From the NCBI GenBank assembly GCA_031376285.1, contig JANMDN010000076.1:1-50672 (forward strand): 50,672 bases of DNA, written 5' to 3'. The notes under the pieces were generated by a model, which saw only the letters and a program-made list of their open reading frames with translations, was not told where the DNA came from and ran no database searches. The position numbers were made by a program, and so were the translations under genes. Source of the DNA: JANMDN01 sp031376285. GTDB lineage: Bacteria > Actinomycetota > Thermoleophilia > Miltoncostaeales > Miltoncostaeaceae. The first letter of the stretch is position 1, and each line of letters starts with the position of its first letter. This document shows positions 16,738-24,796 of this stretch, piece by piece.

Positions 16738-18723
16738 CTACTTCTTGAGGAGCACCACTCGCGAAGCGCTCAACTTCGCGCCACTGATGTTCGAGGAGAT
16801 GCTCACTCGGACTGCGGGTGGAAGCTTTTTGAGATCCTTGAGACCCTTGAACTTGACGCACACGGGACGGGCCCCCGGCGTCGCAAAGGGAGCAACCTTC
16901 TGTCCGAGAGCGGCGGAACGCTTGCGGAGGTTCGGTCGGATCAGGACCGCTGCGCTTCCGACCGCGCTCGACTGCACCCGCATCTTGACGCAGCCCTCCT
17001 TGCGAAGCGCTGCCCCGGAGATCTCCTTCGACGCAACGAGCAGCACCGGCCCGGCCCTCAGCACGAACGGCTTCTTGATCCCGGTGGTGTCGGGAATGCG
17101 GGGATCCTTCGCCGGTGGTGGTGTCGGACCCGGCGTCGGTGGCGGTGGCGCTGGCAGGGCGTTCAGGATCAACGACACCGATCCCGACGAGAGTCGCCCG
17201 TTCTGATCGGCCCCAGGCGTTCCGACCGCCAGGTCGAGCGTCCCGTCGCCGTCGACGTCCGCCGCGGCCATTGCGGTGGCCGCTTCGTCGCTTGCCGCGG
17301 CTCCGTCGAGCCGCATTTGCTGCGTGTTCGTCGCGAGGTTCGTTGCCACCCACGGCTGCTGGCCGAAAAGGAGATACCCGGATCCGGAGCGCGAGCGGTT
17401 GTTGTTTTTGGCATTCGGCGCGCCGACAAGAAGGTCGACCCGACCATCGCGGTTCAAGTCGCCAGCCGAGAGCGCTGACCCGCCGCGGTCGTCTGCTCGT
17501 CCCGCCTCGATCGTCAGTCCCTCGCCGCCGAGCGCTCCGAGGTCAACCGAGTGGGCAGCCCCCGCCGCGCCAGCGCGACCGTAGACGACGTAGGCTGCGC
17601 CGGTATCGGCGCCCAGTTGGAGGTCGACCCCTGGAGCCCCGACCGCAACGTCTGCTCGCCCATCGCCGTTGACGTCGCCGACGCCGGTCACCGCGAATCC
17701 GGCGGAGTCACTTGCAAGCGATCCGTTGATTCGAATGGATGCGGTGTCTGTGGCGTTGAGGTCGACGTTCGCGGGTGTGGCCGCGCCGAACACGACGTAG
17801 GCCGCGCCGGCATCCTCCCCGGTGGCGGCGGGCATCGCGCCAGGGCGGTCCGCGAGGTTTGCGCCGATCAGCATGTCTTGTCGGCCGTCGGCGTTGACGT
17901 CGCCCGCGCCTGCGACCGAGGTGCCGGTCGTGTCTTCGCTCGCCGCTCCGTCAATGGCGACCGCGCGCGCCGCGGGCGCGTTTTGCAGATCGAGGTTGGT
18001 CGGGGTCTGCTGACCGAGGATCAGGAACGCTGCACCCGACTCGGTCCGGCCGCGACGGTCGGCGCCCGCCGCGCCGACGAGTAGATCGCCGCGGCCATCA
18101 CCATTGGTGTCTCCGACGCTTGTGACGGAGCCACCCAGCTGGTCGTCGGCCGTAGCGCCATCGACACGGACCCCTCGGGCGCCGAGCGCGCCGAGGTCGA
18201 CGTTTCCCCCAGCGACCTGCCCGTAAATGACGTAGGCGGCACCGGTGTCAACGCGATCGGTGGCCGCGTCGAACCCTGGCGCTCCGACGATCACGTCGGC
18301 ACGCCCATCGCCGTTCACGTCTCCAGCCGTCGAAACCGACTGCCCCAAGCGGTCGCCCGCGCTCATGCCGTCAATTCGAATGCCCCTTGTTCCCAAGTTG
18401 GCGACGTCGACGCTCGTAAAGCCAGGTTGGCCGTAGATAACAAACGCCGCCCCAGCGGCGATGATGCCGCCGCGGCCGGCTCCCGGAGCGCCGACGACGA
18501 GGTCGCCGCGCCCGTCCCCGTTGAAATCACCTGCGGCGGCGACCGACGATCCGAGGGCGTCGCCCGGTGCGGCGCCGTCGAGTCGGATGGTCGCCGTCTG
18601 AAGGTCGACGTTGCCGGCGGTGAACGCGGCGATCGCGCTCCCTCCCGCGACCGTGAGGAGCGCCGCGGCGCCAATCCAAATGTTGGCAGACCTGTGGGAG
18701 TGTGATGAAGGGAAAGGAGGCAT
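16738..18723 (-). CDS. Secreted FG-GAP (integrin-alpha-like) beta-propeller protein
   Basis: 661 residues. A signal peptide or anchor (NIWIGAAALLTVAGGSAIAAF) is followed by seven ~60-residue repeats, each with a Ca-binding loop of the form GDxNGDGRxDxxxGAP; variants are GDVNADGRQD, GDLNRDGRVD and ADVDGDGTLD. Together they should form a seven-bladed Ca-dependent propeller on the cell surface or outside. A Pro-rich linker (PPPPTPGPTPPPAKD) leads to a C-terminal domain of about 120 basic residues. Its ligand is unknown; the family commonly mediates adhesion or polysaccharide binding. ATG 18723 is taken because TAGGGT ends 7 bp upstream; an in-frame GTG at 18756 lies before that box. Confidence 0.85.
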   Translation of the reverse strand: MPPFPSSHSHRSANIWIGAAALLTVAGGSAIAAFTAGNVDLQTATIRLDGAAPGDALGSSVAAAGDFNGDGRGDLVVGAPGAGRGGIIAAGAAFVIYGQPGFTSVDVANLGTRGIRIDGMSAGDRLGQSVSTAGDVNGDGRADVIVGAPGFDAATDRVDTGAAYVIYGQVAGGNVDLGALGARGVRVDGATADDQLGGSVTSVGDTNGDGRGDLLVGAAGADRRGRTESGAAFLILGQQTPTNLDLQNAPAARAVAIDGAASEDTTGTSVAGAGDVNADGRQDMLIGANLADRPGAMPAATGEDAGAAYVVFGAATPANVDLNATDTASIRINGSLASDSAGFAVTGVGDVNGDGRADVAVGAPGVDLQLGADTGAAYVVYGRAGAAGAAHSVDLGALGGEGLTIEAGRADDRGGSALSAGDLNRDGRVDLLVGAPNAKNNNRSRSGSGYLLFGQQPWVATNLATNTQQMRLDGAAASDEAATAMAAADVDGDGTLDLAVGTPGADQNGRLSSGSVSLILNALPAPPPPTPGPTPPPAKDPRIPDTTGIKKPFVLRAGPVLLVASKEISGAALRKEGCVKMRVQSSAVGSAAVLIRPNLRKRSAALGQKVAPFATPGARPVCVKFKGLKDLKKLPPAVRVSISSNISGAKLSASRVVLLKK

Positions 18724-18730
18724 GCGGGCT

Positions 18731-18736
18731 ACCCTA
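18731..18736 (-). promoter_or_regulatory. Leaderless promoter -10 (TAGGGT) of the FG-GAP gene
   Basis: TAGGGT on the minus strand ends 7 bp before ATG 18723, with no ribosome-binding site between. Confidence 0.6.
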
Positions 18737-18824
18737 CGAGCCGTGCCCTGGGGCACAACCCCCGACGCCGATCGCCAATCTGCCCCTAACGGACTGCTTA
18801 CACCGCGCGGCGATCCTCAACCAT

Positions 18825-19025
18825 CTAGTGATGGTGTGGGGCGTGGCACGACCCGTGGTGGCAATGGCACTCGCCGCCCTGGGCGGTCGCGCACCAGTCG
18901 GAGCAGTGCGGAGACCCTTCGGCCGGAGGACACGTGCACGGCGGGTGCGCGCACGTTCCCGGGGCGGACGGAGCGTCTGCTTCAACCGAACGCGGTCCGG
19001 CGAGCTTGCGTCCTAGACGGCGCAT
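18825..19025 (-). CDS. Bacterial metallothionein-like mini-protein
   Basis: 66 residues with 8 Cys and 9 His, nearly all after residue 24. The pattern CAHPPCTC, then HCSDWCA, then ECHCHHGSCH is the layout of bacterial SmtA/BmtA metallothioneins (CxxxxCxC, a central YCSxxCA zinc finger, then C-rich tail). It should chelate Zn, Cd or Cu(I) in the cytoplasm. The tail ends in three His, more His-rich than SmtA. Two Pro-Pro turns replace the longer linkers. ATG 19025 lies within the end of the peroxiredoxin gene (13-bp overlap), so both are probably on one transcript. The upstream ribosome-binding site is weak, consistent with coupling. Confidence 0.82.
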   Translation of the reverse strand: MRRLGRKLAGPRSVEADAPSAPGTCAHPPCTCPPAEGSPHCSDWCATAQGGECHCHHGSCHAPHHH

Positions 19026-19480
19026 GTTGCGAGGCTCGCGAGGTAGGTGGCTTCATCGGGCCGGTCGGTCGGGACCGCCATCACATCGGCGTGCTGGACG
19101 ACGCCGGCCTTGTCGATAACGAACGCCGCGCGAGTCGACCAGCCGATGTCGAGGTAGACGCCGTAGCTCCTGGCGACCGCGCCCTTCGGCTCAAAGTCGG
19201 CAAGAAAGAGCGCCTCGTCCGCGCCGACTTGGTCCTGGAATGCGCCCTGGCAGAAGCGGGAATCGACCGAGACCGCGACGACCTGAGCATCTCCGTCGGC
19301 GTACGTGTCGTACCCGGCACCGAGTTCAGTGAGTTGGGTCGTGCAGACACCGGAGAAGGCAAGTGGGTAGAAGAGGAGTACCACGTTCTTCTGGCCCCGA
19401 AACGACGACAGCGAGACGTCATTTCCCTCGCGGTCCTTCAGGGTGAAGTCCGGCGCCTCGTGTCCGATGTCAACTGCCAT
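19013..19480 (-). CDS. Peroxiredoxin (AhpE/Bcp group)
   Basis: 155 residues, thiol peroxidase that reduces hydroperoxides and peroxynitrite. The peroxidatic Cys46 is in PLAFSGVC (PxxxSxxC variant of the PxxxTxxC motif), as in AhpE-type enzymes (PLAF-T-G-I/V-C). Other cysteines are Cys77 and Cys153, the latter three residues from the C-terminus; either could be resolving, or the enzyme may be 1-Cys. ATG 19480 has GAGGAG about 7 bp upstream. It is followed by the metallothionein, an unusual oxidative-stress/metal-buffer pair. Confidence 0.92.
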   Translation of the reverse strand: MAVDIGHEAPDFTLKDREGNDVSLSSFRGQKNVVLLFYPLAFSGVCTTQLTELGAGYDTYADGDAQVVAVSVDSRFCQGAFQDQVGADEALFLADFEPKGAVARSYGVYLDIGWSTRAAFVIDKAGVVQHADVMAVPTDRPDEATYLASLATCAV

Positions 19481-19522
19481 AGTGAACTCCTCGTCGGGAT
19501 AGCTGGAACGGCTGGAAGGCTA

Positions 19523-21898
19523 TCAGCGGGCTCCCGGCGGCCTGCCGCGACGTGGAACGATTGCCACCGCGAGGACCTCCTCGATCCGGTCGGCGAGGAC
19601 GAGGCGCATCTCCTTACGAAGCTCAGGCGGCACGTCTTCGAGTGCCTCGCCGTTCAACCGCGGAATGATCACGGTCCGAATCCCGGCCCGGCGCGCCGCC
19701 AGGACCTTCTCCTTCACGCCGCCGATCGGGAGCACCTGCCCGCTCAGGGTGATCTCACCCGTCATCGCAACCGATGGACTTACCGGTCGACCAGAGAGCG
19801 CTGAGACGAGCGCGGTCGTCAGGGTCACGCCTGCGGACGGCCCGTCTTTCGGGACGGCGCCCGCGGGCACATGAAGGTGGATGTCGGTGCGCTGGAAGAA
19901 ATCGTCTGCAAGGCCGAGCCCCAGGCTCGTCGCGTTGCTTCGCACGTATGTGACCGCCGCCTGGGCGGACTCGCGCATCACGTCGCCGAGCTGGCCCGTG
20001 ACGGTCAGGCGACCGGTTCCCGGCATCGTGCTCGCCTCGACAAAGAGGATCTCGCCGCCAGCTCCGGTGACCGCCAGGCCGGTTGCGACGCCCGGCTCTC
20101 GGGTGCGGCGCATGGTCTCGTTGTGAATGCGCTCGTGGCCGAGGATTTCGCGAACGGCTTGCGTGCCCACCGTGACTCGCTTGGTCTCGCCGGTCGCAAT
20201 CCGGCTGGCCACGCGCCGGGCGACGGCGCCGATCCGCCGTTCGAGGTTGCGCACCCCTGCTTCGCGGGTGTACTCGCCGATGATCGTCCGAAGCCCAGGG
20301 TCAGAGACGCGCAGCTGCTTGGCCGTCACCCCAGTTGCGTCCAGTTGGCGTGGAACGAGATAGCGCTGCGCGATGTGGAGCTTCTCCTCCTCGGTGTATC
20401 CCGAGAGCTGGATTACCTCCATCCGGTCAAGAAGCGGCCGGGGGATGGTGTCGAGCACATTCGCCGTGCAGATGAACATCACCCGCGAGAGATCGAGGGG
20501 AAGGTCCAAGTAGTGGTCCCGAAACGAGCTGTTCTGTGCCGGGTCGAGCACTTCGAGCATCGCTGAGGACGGGTCGCCGCGGTAGTCGCTTCCCATCTTG
20601 TCGATCTCGTCGATCATGAAGACCGGGTTCATCGAATCGGCGTCGCGCAATGCCCGCACAAGCGTCCCCGGCATCGCGCCGATATAGGTCCTGCGGTGGC
20701 CTCGGATTTCGCTTTCGTCGCGAACACCGCCGACCGAGATGCGCGCGAACTTTCGCTCGAGCGCTCGCGCGATCGAATGGCCGAGGGAGGTCTTCCCGAC
20801 GCCGGGTGGTCCGACAAAGCACAGGATCGGCGCACGGGCATCGGGCTTCAGCCGCGCGACCGCGAGCTGTTCGAGGATCCGGTCCTTGACCTTGTCGATC
20901 CCGTAGTGGTCCTCGTCGAGGATCCTGCGTGCGCGTTTGAGGTCGAGGTTGTCTTGGGTCGTCTGATTCCAGGGAATCGTGACGATCCAGTCGAGGTAGG
21001 TGCGAATGACGGAGTGCTCGGCAGACGCGGGGGGGATGCGCGCGAGCCGGTCGAGTTCGCGTTCGGCGGCAACGCGAACCTCGGGCGGCGGCTCCCGTTC
21101 GTCGAGCCTGGCCCGGAGTTCGTTGACTTCGGCCTGGGTCTCGTCCGCCTCGCCCAGCTCTTCCTGGATTGCCTTGAGTTGCTGACGCAGGAAAAACTCG
21201 CGCTGGCTCTGCTCCATGTCGGACTGGACTTCGTTTTGGATCTTGGCGCCCAGCTCGAGTACCTCGACCTCGCGGTTCGAGAGCACGGTCAGCCGCCGCA
21301 AGCGCCGCTCGACGTTCGATTCCTCGAGCAGCTCCTGCTTCTCGTCTGTCGACAGCCGCATCGTGGATGCGATCAGGTGCGAGAGCGCTCCCGGATCGTC
21401 CATGTTCGCGACGGCCATCTGGAGCTCGTCCGGGAGGTAGGGGACGAGGTCCACGATCCTGCTGAAGATCGACTGGAGGTTGCGCCCGAGCGCGTCAACT
21501 TGGCGCCGCCTGCCGATCCGGTCGGGAATCGCCTCGACCCGGGCCACCAGGAAGGGCTCGGTCTTCGGGTAGTCGAGGATCCTCACCCTGGAAAGGCCGT
21601 GGACGAGGATCCGAAGCGACCCATCCGGAACGCGCAGCAGGCGCTGCACCTCGGCGACGGTGCCGATGTCGTACAGCTGATCCGGGGCGGGCTCGGTGGC
21701 GTCTTCGTCGCGGCTTGCGACGAGCACCAGCTCCCGTTCGGGCCGGTTCATAAGGTCGTCGATCAGACGGATGGAGCGCTGCTCGCCGACCGCCAGTGGC
21801 GCGATGGCCTCCGGGAAGACGACCGCGCCCTTGAGTGGGAGCACAGGGAGTTCGCGGACCACGTGCTTGGTCCGCCCGTTTGGCGCGGGAGAGCTCAC
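19523..21898 (-). CDS. lon: ATP-dependent protease Lon (class A)
   Basis: 791 residues, hexameric cytoplasmic protease for misfolded and regulatory proteins. N-terminal LON substrate-binding domain (residues ~15-205), coiled-coil linker (~225-285), AAA+ domain with Walker A GPPGVGKT (363-370) and Walker B MIDEID (428-433), and the protease domain with the catalytic dyad Ser688 (PKDGPSAG) and Lys731 (GGVKEK). All catalytic residues are present. Start GTG 21898 overlaps the TGA of hsp20 by 4 bp, so a small heat-shock chaperone and Lon are translated together. Confidence 0.96.
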   Translation of the reverse strand: MSSPAPNGRTKHVVRELPVLPLKGAVVFPEAIAPLAVGEQRSIRLIDDLMNRPERELVLVASRDEDATEPAPDQLYDIGTVAEVQRLLRVPDGSLRILVHGLSRVRILDYPKTEPFLVARVEAIPDRIGRRRQVDALGRNLQSIFSRIVDLVPYLPDELQMAVANMDDPGALSHLIASTMRLSTDEKQELLEESNVERRLRRLTVLSNREVEVLELGAKIQNEVQSDMEQSQREFFLRQQLKAIQEELGEADETQAEVNELRARLDEREPPPEVRVAAERELDRLARIPPASAEHSVIRTYLDWIVTIPWNQTTQDNLDLKRARRILDEDHYGIDKVKDRILEQLAVARLKPDARAPILCFVGPPGVGKTSLGHSIARALERKFARISVGGVRDESEIRGHRRTYIGAMPGTLVRALRDADSMNPVFMIDEIDKMGSDYRGDPSSAMLEVLDPAQNSSFRDHYLDLPLDLSRVMFICTANVLDTIPRPLLDRMEVIQLSGYTEEEKLHIAQRYLVPRQLDATGVTAKQLRVSDPGLRTIIGEYTREAGVRNLERRIGAVARRVASRIATGETKRVTVGTQAVREILGHERIHNETMRRTREPGVATGLAVTGAGGEILFVEASTMPGTGRLTVTGQLGDVMRESAQAAVTYVRSNATSLGLGLADDFFQRTDIHLHVPAGAVPKDGPSAGVTLTTALVSALSGRPVSPSVAMTGEITLSGQVLPIGGVKEKVLAARRAGIRTVIIPRLNGEALEDVPPELRKEMRLVLADRIEEVLAVAIVPRRGRPPGAR

Positions 21899-22335
21899 TC
21901 GGCGCCCTGGAGGCTGATCGGGACGCGCCGCTGGCTCTTCGATTGGGTGAGCGGCAACGTGATCACCAGGAGACCGGATTCATACCTGGCGCTTGCGAGC
22001 TCACCGCTCACCGCGACACCCAGCTCAATCCGGCGCTCGAACGTTCCCCAGTCGATCTCGGCGTGGTGGTAGACCCGGTTCTGGCCCGGTGTGCGTCGAC
22101 GCTCACCACGGATGACAAGCAGCGTTCCCTCGAGCTCGATGTCGACGGCGTCGGGATCAACACCCGCGGCGTCGATCTCGATGACGACCGCGGCAGGATC
22201 CTCGATGACGTAGACGTCCGCGGGGGCCCTGCGCCCAGAACCTCGCTGACGGCCCTCGAGAAGCTCCGCAAACAGCTCGTCGAAGTTGTGATGCAGGCGC
22301 CGGAAGCCGGAGATGAATTCGTCGTCGCGGGGCAT
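21895..22335 (-). CDS. Small heat-shock protein (Hsp20/alpha-crystallin)
   Basis: 146 residues. The alpha-crystallin domain occupies about residues 45-135 with ADVYVIEDPAAVVIEID at its start, GTLLVIRGERRR in the middle and the C-terminal YESGLLVITLPL; a final VPISL resembles the I-x-I/V oligomerisation tail. It holds unfolding proteins in a refoldable state. ATG 22335 is selected as the domain's natural N-terminus (MPRDDEF); longer frames upstream are not supported. TACCAT ends 9 bp before it. No CIRCE or HAIR heat-shock operator is visible upstream. It is co-translated with lon. Confidence 0.92.
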   Translation of the reverse strand: MPRDDEFISGFRRLHHNFDELFAELLEGRQRGSGRRAPADVYVIEDPAAVVIEIDAAGVDPDAVDIELEGTLLVIRGERRRTPGQNRVYHHAEIDWGTFERRIELGVAVSGELASARYESGLLVITLPLTQSKSQRRVPISLQGAE

Positions 22336-22395
22336 CGCACCGTGATGGTAACCGACCCCGCGCCGGGGCGGGCTGGGATCCGGCGACGGGTCGAC

Positions 22396-22401
22396 TAGTC
22401 T
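22396..22401 (+). promoter_or_regulatory. Leaderless promoter -10 (TAGTCT)
   Basis: TAGTCT ends 6 bp before GTG 22408; no ribosome-binding site. Confidence 0.55.
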
Positions 22402-22407
22402 GGTGGC

Positions 22408-22617
22408 GTGAGCGACGGGCCATTGGAGCGTAAGCGGTCGTTGCGGCCGCCCGAGGAGGGCTGGACCCTCGGCGCCGGGGGACTCCCGAAAGCCGTTTGG
22501 GGTGGTCTGGCGATTGTGCTGCTGGGGCTCTCGGTTGTGCTCTTCTTGCTTCAGTACATCGGCTACGGGGCGATGATCGCGGTTCTCGCGGCGGCGGCCG
22601 CGGTCAACACGCTGTGA
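22408..22617 (+). CDS. Small two-TM membrane protein
   Basis: 69 residues. A charged N-terminus (ERKRSLRPPEEGW) precedes a glycine-rich turn and two hydrophobic segments, residues ~28-48 and ~50-66. The function is unknown. The length and position (divergent from hsp20-lon) suggest a housekeeping membrane peptide. Start GTG 22408 is six bases after a TAGTCT box. The stop overlaps the next small gene's GTG (GTGA). Confidence 0.6.
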   Translation: MSDGPLERKRSLRPPEEGWTLGAGGLPKAVWGGLAIVLLGLSVVLFLLQYIGYGAMIAVLAAAAAVNTL

Positions 22618-22784
22618 TTCCGGAGGCCTTGGCCGAACGTCTGCGTGTGGCCCATCCCGACCTCGAACCATTCGAACTCGACCCGGACACGGTCGCGCGC
22701 GTCTTCGCCGAGGCGGGCATCGACCCGGACGCGGACGCGCTCGTCGCCGCAACGCTCGTCGCATGGGAGCGACTCATCGCGTAG
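22614..22784 (+). CDS. Small acidic helical protein
   Basis: 56 residues from GTG 22614, overlapping the previous TGA by 4 bp. The sequence is acidic and Ala-rich (PDLEPFELDPDTVARVFAEAG), most likely two or three helices, with no Cys and no membrane segment. No family is recognised. Tight coupling with the two-TM protein suggests that they act together. Confidence 0.5.
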   Translation: MIPEALAERLRVAHPDLEPFELDPDTVARVFAEAGIDPDADALVAATLVAWERLIA

Positions 22785-22806
22785 CGCGCTTGAGATGTTT
22801 CGAAGT

Positions 22807-22832
22807 TGACACGCCCGCGTGGAGCGCTGTCA
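22807..22832. promoter_or_regulatory. Inverted repeat TGACA-N16-TGTCA upstream of a secreted-protein gene
   Basis: TGACA (22807-22811) and TGTCA (22828-22832) are inverted around 16 bp. A TAGCGT box (22846-22851) follows and would give a 24-nt leader with GGAGG before ATG 22882. The repeat would sit in the -35 area, a good place for a regulator. Confidence 0.35.
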
Positions 22833-22881
22833 CAGGCATCCAACCTAGCGTCATGGCCCGTTCCAACAACTTGGAGGCGCC

Positions 22882-23838
22882 ATGAAACGCATGACCATTC
22901 CGCTCCTTGCGGTTGCCTTGGCGGCAATCGCCCTTCCAGCGACCCTGCTCGCCGTCGAGGGGGACGACCCCGACGTCGAGGTCGCCGCGGTGACCGCCCG
23001 GGAGGCAGCAACGTCGCTCGGTCAGGTCGTCCCAGAGGCCGTCGCACCATCTGAGGCCGAGACACTCGCGGGAGTCCGCTCCGACCCGACCCTTCGCGCC
23101 GGCGCCGACCAGTTCACCGTCGCCGGGACGGTGGGCCGGGCGGTGATCGCCCGGGATCCGTCTGAGGGGTTCTCCCTTGCCACGACCGTGGGGCGCCTCG
23201 AGGTAGTCCCAACGGACGTTGACTTCGACGCGAGCGCGCCGCTCCTTGTCGCCGGTGGTGATGCCGTGATCTCCGCAAACACTGGCGAGCAGTCCGACAC
23301 CCTGGTTCGGCCCGACTCGGGCGGGATCGAGACCTTCACCCAAATCCGTGGCACAGAGGCTCCGGAGGAGTACTCCTGGACGGTCGAGCTACCTGGGCAG
23401 GAGGCGCTCCGTCTCACCGCGGGCGGCGGGGCGGAGGTGATCGGCGCTGGTGGCCGGGTCGTCGCATCGGTCGACGAGCCGTGGGCCCGCGACGCCGCCG
23501 GGGTCGCCGTGACGACGTGGCTCACCGTGAGCGACGACATGCTCACCCTTCACGTGACTCACCTTGCCGAGGGTGTGACCTATCCCGTCGTCGCAGACCC
23601 CCATTGGGTTCCCGGATGGCTGAAGCGCGCGGGTTCGAAGGCGGGGAGCGGACTTCGCTGGTTCGGCGGCGCGGCGAAGGCCGCGACCTCGACGATGGGC
23701 GACAGGATCGTCGCTTGCGCCACCGGCGCCTGGGCCTCGGCCAGGGGGGTCCGGTTCAAGAATCCATGGTTGATCGGCGTCGACACGGGTGTCGGATGCG
23801 CGACCGGTGTGGGGGTGCTCGGTGTCCTCGGCAGCTGA
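22882..23838 (+). CDS. Secreted protein with hydrophobic C-terminal tail
   Basis: 318 residues. Signal peptide KRMTIPLLAVALAAIALPATLLA with cleavage near residue 25. The mature part is a beta-rich domain of the sort seen in actinobacterial exported proteins that contain LTLHVTHLAEGVTYPVVADPHW (here around residues 212-236). The last ~75 residues change character: a cationic, Gly/Ala-rich amphipathic stretch (GWLKRAGSKAGSGLRWFGGAAKAA) and a hydrophobic, Gly-rich end with two Cys. Such an end resembles a membrane-active peptide attached to a carrier domain (inference). ATG 22882 has GGAGG 6 bp upstream. The next small membrane gene begins inside its 3' end. Confidence 0.7.
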   Translation: MKRMTIPLLAVALAAIALPATLLAVEGDDPDVEVAAVTAREAATSLGQVVPEAVAPSEAETLAGVRSDPTLRAGADQFTVAGTVGRAVIARDPSEGFSLATTVGRLEVVPTDVDFDASAPLLVAGGDAVISANTGEQSDTLVRPDSGGIETFTQIRGTEAPEEYSWTVELPGQEALRLTAGGGAEVIGAGGRVVASVDEPWARDAAGVAVTTWLTVSDDMLTLHVTHLAEGVTYPVVADPHWVPGWLKRAGSKAGSGLRWFGGAAKAATSTMGDRIVACATGAWASARGVRFKNPWLIGVDTGVGCATGVGVLGVLGS

Positions 23839-24061
23839 GCCGCGCGGCCGGACACCTCGGCGTGAGTGGACTGCCTGGTTGATTCGCCGATTGCTTGGGG
23901 TCGCCATGTTCATTCCACTCTTTTGGCTGGCAAACCACCGGCCGGCGCTCTGCGCGCTGATCGCCGCGATCGCCACGGCCGAATGGATCGCCGACGACGC
24001 GGGCCGTCTTCTCGGCCGACTGAGGCGTAGAGCGGACGTAGGAACGAGCCGGGCAGGCTGA
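23822..24061 (+). CDS. Small membrane protein overlapping the secreted protein
   Basis: 79 residues from GTG 23822, 17 bp inside the previous gene. Basic N-terminus (RGRTPRREW), one long or two short hydrophobic segments (LLGVAMFIPLFWLANH and PALCALIAAIATAEWI) and a basic tail (RLLGRLRRRADV). Membrane topology is likely two-helix with both ends inside. Start GTG 23789 is possible but would increase the overlap. A small membrane protein tightly coupled to an exported protein with a membrane-active-looking tail could be its immunity or export partner (inference). Confidence 0.55.
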   Translation: MSSAAEPRGRTPRREWTAWLIRRLLGVAMFIPLFWLANHRPALCALIAAIATAEWIADDAGRLLGRLRRRADVGTSRAG

Positions 24062-24071
24062 CCCGCACGTG

Positions 24072-24116
24072 CCGCTTGGGTCGGATAGAAGAACGCCATC
24101 TGTCCGACCCAAGCGG
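24072..24116. terminator. Bidirectional terminator, 14-bp perfect stem
   Basis: CCGCTTGGGTCGGA (24072-24085) pairs perfectly with TCCGACCCAAGCGG (24103-24116) around a 17-nt loop. It fills the 56 bp between two convergent stops (24061 and 24118). No T-run is present, as is usual at this GC content. Confidence 0.8.
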
Positions 24117-24117
24117 G

Positions 24118-24795
24118 CTAACTGACGGACGAGAGGTCCTCGAGGAGTGTCTCGATCGTGACCTCCTCGAAAGGGCGACCGAGGCGTCGGGCGAGCGCGT
24201 CGGCAAGCCGCGCTTCGAGGCCCACCCGATCGGGATCGCCGCCCTCGACGCGAATCGATGTCGCCGCCACCTCAGGGGCCCCACAGGCCGTCATCCGCGC
24301 AAACCAACTGAGGTCGACATCGCGATTGAGCGCGAGCCCGTGCGTCGTCACCCCACCCTCGACGCGGATCCCGACGCTCCCGAGCTTGCGACCCCGCCGG
24401 TAGAGGCCCGGGCCCTTCCCGTCGTCGGTCGCGAGTTGGTCGAGCTCGGTCGCGTCGGCCATGGCAAGCGCCAGCGCGCACACGAAGTCCCGGACTCGAT
24501 TTCCCGGGCGAAGGTTCCAGATGACGTAGCCGGTGGTCTGCCCTGGGCCATGCCAGGTCATCTGCCCACCTCGATCGACCGCGTGGCACGACGCGCCGCA
24601 TCGGGCAAGCGACTCGTCGTCGTCGAAGAGGTCGTCTCTCGTCGCGTGACGCCCGTAGGTGTAGGTCGGCGGATGTTCGAGCAGCCAGCAGACGTCCGGA
24701 ATGGCGTCACGGCGCCGAGCGTCAGCGAGGCGGCGCTGCGTCTGCCAGGCGTCCGAATAGTCGAGCGAGGGGGTACGGATGAGGAGGGCGCTCAC
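24118..24795 (-). CDS. lipB: Octanoyl-[ACP]:protein N-octanoyltransferase
   Basis: 225 residues from GTG 24795, which begins 1 bp after the stop of the GNAT gene; this start gives the normal N-terminus (SALLIRTPSLDYSDAW). LipB moves octanoate from acyl-carrier protein to lipoyl domains, the first step of lipoate assembly. Signature DRGGQMTWHGPGQ at residues 74-86; catalytic Lys137 in RRGRKLGSVG and Cys171 in MTACGAP, matching the Lys/Cys dyad of characterised LipB (Lys135/Cys169 in E. coli). No lipA is in the window. Confidence 0.94.
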   Translation of the reverse strand: MSALLIRTPSLDYSDAWQTQRRLADARRRDAIPDVCWLLEHPPTYTYGRHATRDDLFDDDESLARCGASCHAVDRGGQMTWHGPGQTTGYVIWNLRPGNRVRDFVCALALAMADATELDQLATDDGKGPGLYRRGRKLGSVGIRVEGGVTTHGLALNRDVDLSWFARMTACGAPEVAATSIRVEGGDPDRVGLEARLADALARRLGRPFEEVTIETLLEDLSSVS

Positions 24796-24796
24796 G

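Noticed and set aside
22336..22407. HspR (HAIR) or HrcA (CIRCE) operator before hsp20-lon
   Set aside because: Neither the CTTGAGT-type nor the TTAGCACTC-type inverted repeat is present.
22339..22764. N-terminal 143-residue extension of Hsp20
   Set aside because: It is antisense to two small membrane-protein genes, Arg/Pro-rich, and alpha-crystallin proteins of this type begin near the chosen ATG 22335.
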